Below are positions 60,150-64,000 of a DNA stretch of 64,000 nucleotides, piece after piece. Under the pieces are notes generated by a model. That model was not told the origin of the DNA, did not search any database, and worked only from the letters and a program-made list of their open reading frames with translations. Made by a program: the position numbers and the translations under genes. Position 1 is the stretch's first letter. Each line of letters opens with the position of its first letter. Location of the stretch: contig CM066733.1 of the NCBI GenBank assembly GCA_033961575.1, forward strand, positions 138,930,421 to 138,994,420. Reading direction: 5' to 3'. Source of the DNA: Aselliscus stoliczkanus. Taxonomy: Eukaryota; Chordata; Mammalia; Chiroptera; Hipposideridae.

Positions 60150-60910
60150 AAAGAAGGAATTATATAATAAATCCCAATTACCCATCACCTATCTTCAATA
60201 ATTATCATAATATGTTGCCAAACTTGTTCCAAGTACACCTCTACCTTGCTATTTTTTTATAGAGATATAACTTGTATACCATAGAATCCACCCCTTTAAA
60301 ATGTACAGTCCAGGGCCGGCCGAGTGGCTCAGTTGGTTAAGAGCTTGCTCAAGAGTGTGAGCTGAGCTCTGAGCAACAGCAGTTCGATGCCCAGCCCGAG
60401 CTGAGCTGCTACTGAGCTGCCAACAGATGGCAGGATGGCTCAGCTAAAAAAAAAAAAAAAAAAAAAAAACAAACAGTGTACAGTCCAGTCATTTTTGGAA
60501 TATTCACAAAGTTTTGCATTCGTCACTACTAGTTCCAGAACATTGGTATTGCCCGAAGAATCTCTGCATGCTTTATGCAGTCACTCCCTATTACAACCTC
60601 TCCCCAGCCCCTGGAAATGACTAAACTACTTTCTGTCATTTGGATTTCCTATTCTGAGTGTTTCATATAAATGGAATCCTACAGTATGTGGCCTTTTGTG
60701 TATGACTTCTTTCACTTACAATGTTCTAAAGGCTTATCCCTGTTGTAGCCTGTATTAGTACTTCATTCTTTTTTATAGCAAAATAATATTCCATTGTGTG
60801 CATTTACCGCATTTTGTTTATCCATTCATCAGTTGATGGACATTTTGGGGTTGTTTCCACATTTTTGGCTACAGATGGATGTGTGAAGCTATGAAGAATC
60901 CACATAAAGG
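60150..60910 (-). mobile_element. Ancient L1M fragment, antisense, split by a SINE
   Basis: Recognisable old L1 text in reverse: tcatataaatggaatcctac, ttttgtgtatgacttctttc, attccattgtgtgcat, atccattcatcagttgatgg. It is interrupted at 60314-60476 by a younger SINE. Confidence 0.75.
60314..60476 (+). mobile_element. tRNA-derived SINE matching the head of the trimeric family
   Basis: A 163-bp element starting ggccggccgagtggctcagt and ending ggcaggatggctcagct plus poly-A. It corresponds to the first unit and junction of the trimeric SINE at 55107-55630. Flanked by the perfect 12-bp TSD TGTACAGTCCAG (60302-60313 and 60477-60488). It is inserted in an older antisense L1M. Confidence 0.88.
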
Positions 60911-61059
60911 GAGAAAGAGCTAATGGGGAACCAGAAGGATTTTAGGCCACAGTGAGGGCCCGGTCGAATTTGAAACCACAAAAGAATGCTACACAGTCAT
61001 GTAATTTTATGGCCCCAAAAACCCACCGAAGTGAGCGCTGCCTCTTCCCCAGAACTCCA

Positions 61060-61445
61060 CACACTTGTTCTGCTAAACTTCTTGTAGTTCCATGAACCTA
61101 CCTTGATCTCTCTCACCTCTGACATTTGCAGTGTTTTCTCTGTGGGGATCATTTTCTCCCAGGCCTCACCCCCACTTGCAGTCTATCTTTGAGTTTTTGT
61201 GACTTCCTCCCGGAAATCATCTCTGACACTCTGGGATCATATTAGGTTCCCCTTTCAAGTACTCTCATGGCATCCCCCGGTCACCTCATCATAGCATTTT
61301 CACCACTGCTTTGAAACCTCACATTTGCAGCATCACCACCACTGGGCTGGAAGTTTGTGGGCACAGACTATTACGACATTCCCCATATTATCCCCAATGC
61401 CTGAGTCTACCGGATGCATAACTGGGGCTCAGCAAATTTTGAAGG
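61060..61445 (+). mobile_element. L2 3' region
   Basis: Diverged L2 with gggctggaagtttgtgggca and a terminal ggggctcagcaaatttt. A GGAAG-rich stretch follows at 61441-61470. Confidence 0.6.
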
Positions 61446-61474
61446 AAGGAAGGGAGGAAGGGAGGGAAGGTGAG

Positions 61475-64000
61475 AGGAAAGAATGAACGACGCATGCATT
61501 TGAAACCAGAAATCCATGAAGGTTAAAGATGCTAAGAAGTAGGGCAGGATAGTGATGGGGATTTCATTCCAACACAATGGCACTTGTGATTCCTCAGAGG
61601 TGAATTTTCACAACTTTCAAAATAAGTGAGAACTAGAGTGATTAATGTCTGTCAAAACACATTTATTTGTATTTCTGAACAAGTTTCCCATCAAAGTTGA
61701 AAATAAATCTTTCAGAAATATTAGCTTATCAGTTTTCCCATTTTCTTTCTTTGCCCACATTTGGTGTTTCATTCCTGAATGAAGGCTTCTAGAACAAAAC
61801 TGGAAAATCACAAGAAGCTATGCAGTTGGGTAGACACAGGTAGAGAAGAATAGGATATTAGTCAGGATTTCAAAAATAATCTAGCATTAGACATAATGTC
61901 TTAATTGATGATGGAGAAAGTGAAAATGTTTTCAAAAGAAAGAGAACCACTAAGGATGTGTTCCCCCCATTACAATCAATTTTGTTAACTCAGTTTTGTT
62001 TGTTTGTTTGTTTGTTTGTTTTTAGGGAGTGTTTTCTTTTTTGATTACCTCTATTAAAATTTTTGCTATGTACACGCCTAAAAAAAAATCATTATATTAT
62101 GGAATATCAGGATTTTAATAGCATATTGAGTTAACAGGGATATCTCCTGAACTTGACCAAATAAATTCTTCTTTAAAATATCCAGCTGTATTAAATACAG
62201 CTACATTTAAAACATTGTAGGCCTTTGAATGAATTTCCTTTGAGGAAGACGCTGTGTAGAGGAAGAAATGTCTGACACATACAAATTAAGTTTGATCTAT
62301 TGAAATGTAGCAAGCAATGATCCAGCTTTTCAGTTTGCTTTTAATAGTTTATTTCTAAGCATATGCATCTTGAAACTAACTATGTGGCTCGTTTTTTACA
62401 AGAGACAAATAGTTGGAAATGGCCTTAAGCTGACTCTGGCTTTGCATCCAAAATATAACTTAACGCAAGTTCCCCTGTGCTTATCTAATAATGAGGTTGG
62501 ACCAGAATAATGCTGCCTTGGATTGCAATGTTCGAGGCATTTATTAAAATGAATAATCAGTGCTCTTGCATTGAAGCTTTATGCCTAACATTGATAGGCC
62601 TTTTGTTGTGTGGGGTTTGCTTGCATTCAAATAGCAAGGAGCTCACCACAAAGGCCACCAGGTAGGTCTCCATGGTAGCAGTTCTTTTGTTATTTCCATT
62701 TGTAACATGGTATCCAAATACTTACCCACTGTGTCACTGCTTAATGAAAAGAAATTGAATATTGGTAAGCCAGCATAGTCAGGAAGCTGGTCCATGGGTG
62801 CAACATGGGGAGGGCATGCTCTCTGCTCAGGTTTTCTTTCAAGCAGCTTTCCAGCTAGCCAGACTAGTGTCCCTTTGATCTTGTTACATTGTGTCCTATT
62901 AATGACCTTCAGTGGTCTCACATTATTGATCTAGGGACAAATGGAACTAAATGATGAAAGAATTATTTCATCAGTGCCAAATCTTACAAAAGATATGTTT
63001 GTGATCAGACGCTAGTAAGAGGACACTGTCAAACTATGGAAGGAAAAAAAAAATCAACTTTTCCAGATATAAGGATAACACTGAGAACGAAAATAGTTTG
63101 GGATTTTTGTTGTGTTCATGGACGTGTTCATGTTGCCTAGTGACTCAGCACCTGGACTTGCTGATTGTCTGTGTTGTCTAAAATAAATGTATTCTGGTTA
63201 AGTGTCACTTCCCTTTGGTTGTAACTTGATTATTGGAGCCCCTTCACAGAAAACGGGAGCTCTGTTATGTAGTCTGTTTTGTTCTAACAGAGATCATCAC
63301 AGAAGTCAACTGGTGCTCAGTCATTCAAATAAAGAGGAGAGTTTACTAAGACTTAGCATCTGATCTTCCATTTAGTCCTGCCAAAGCAGTGTTTCTGCCA
63401 CTTAACAGAGAATAAAAACTGTAACTCTTTTTAATTTATGTTTCTCTTTCCCATAGGCTAGGAGATCTGAAAACATTTAAGAACTGGTAGGATTTTAATG
63501 CTTCAGTGTTAGCTCCTTTAATTGATAAAAATTTCACAGGGACATTGTATGGCTTTCTTTTGTAGTGTTAGTCTTCATTATGAATAGCCTAAGTAGGGGA
63601 TATGTAAAATTTCTGCTATATATGACACATATTTTTAAACACTTTAAAAAGAAAACTTCAATGAGATGGAGAAAAGGAATTACTAGGATATTAGATATGA
63701 ATTTGGCCAGAGAGGCAGAAATGGAAAGGGCCCAGTATTGAGATGGAAGAAATTTAAACTGAATCAAGAGTTGAAAGGTTCTGGTTTGAAGTTGTTGGTG
63801 AGCCACCATTCATACCTTTCAGGTGAGGTGGATGATAGGGGGAAGGTGGGCCTCCCCAGGGAACAGACAAGAATAAGATCAGGGCAAAGGAGAGGTTCAA
63901 GGTTAGCAGGACTAGACATTGATGGAGACTTACCGGTCAAGAAGAGGGGATGTGGTAAGAACTAGGAGTGGGGAGGAGGTGGAGGCAGGGCCTGCAAAGC
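61475..64000. other. Intron, mostly unassigned
   Basis: Repeat-poor. The last 350 nt (about 63630 on) may be a diverged antisense L2. The minus frame at 62643-62921 has no recognised homology. Confidence 0.4.
61995..62022. repeat. (TTTG)n microsatellite
   Basis: Six or so TTTG units. Confidence 0.9.

Larger units (their letters stand above)
45332..64000 (+). other. AIG1: AIG1 intron downstream of the exon
   Basis: This stretch begins with the donor gtaagg at 45332. The next AIG1 coding exon should start with a G completing Trp and then read VCWVHH; I did not find it before the window end. The intron holds the actin pseudogene, L2, MLT1 and SINEs listed below. Confidence 0.75.

Noticed and set aside
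1..64000. CRISPR arrays, operons, phage or other prokaryotic systems
   Set aside because: No regularly spaced direct repeats with unique spacers. Spliced exon, SINEs, L1 and MIR show a mammalian nuclear genome.

Overview
This is nuclear DNA of a placental mammal, most likely a bat. It is AT-rich and non-operonic, and dense in ancient mammalian repeats (MIR, L2, MLT1 solo LTRs, degraded L1M). It also carries younger tRNA-derived SINEs. Several of these end in a tail module (positions 19400-19500 and 55120-55210, minus strand) that I recognise from long bat SINEs of the VES type. The bat assignment rests on SINE structure from memory; I cannot name the species.

The window lies inside one host gene, AIG1, which encodes a multi-pass membrane hydrolase of FAHFA lipids. 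A 116-nt exon at 45216-45331 (+) has clean splice sites and encodes residues 134-171. Its first codon is the catalytic histidine. I found no other AIG1 exon, so about 45 kb upstream and 18.7 kb downstream appear to be intron, with + as the sense strand.

The introns hold gene copies and fossils. (1) A nearly full-length RAB11B retrocopy (minus strand, 43089-44649) has an unbroken 218-codon reading frame, 14-bp target-site duplications (TSDs) and a poly-A tail. It sits about 550 nt upstream of the AIG1 exon, antisense to it, and inside an older L1M element. (2) A heavily decayed cytoplasmic-actin processed pseudogene lies on the minus strand (58451-59515). (3) Broken Ty3/Gypsy-type pol remains (reverse transcriptase into RNase H) lie on the plus strand (about 4450-5265). 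(4) A 70-bp piggyBac-type MITE with TTAA ends lies at 20868-20937.

Layout: 1-6 kb, MIR/L2, a short SINE and the Gypsy fossil. 6-20 kb, mostly unannotated intron with a nested LTR-in-MIR, MLT1 LTRs, two young L1 insertions (one with a 5' inversion) and a 457-bp composite SINE. 20-37 kb, the MITE, sparse old repeats and some repeat-poor sequence. 37-46 kb, an L1 3' end, a SINE, the RAB11B retrocopy and the AIG1 exon. 46-64 kb, a possible cryptic exon, microsatellites, MLT1 in MIR, a 2-kb L2, a trimeric SINE, the actin pseudogene, and a SINE inside an L1M.

No rRNA or tRNA genes, CRISPR arrays or prokaryotic features are present. Boundaries of ancient repeats are approximate because they were read by eye.
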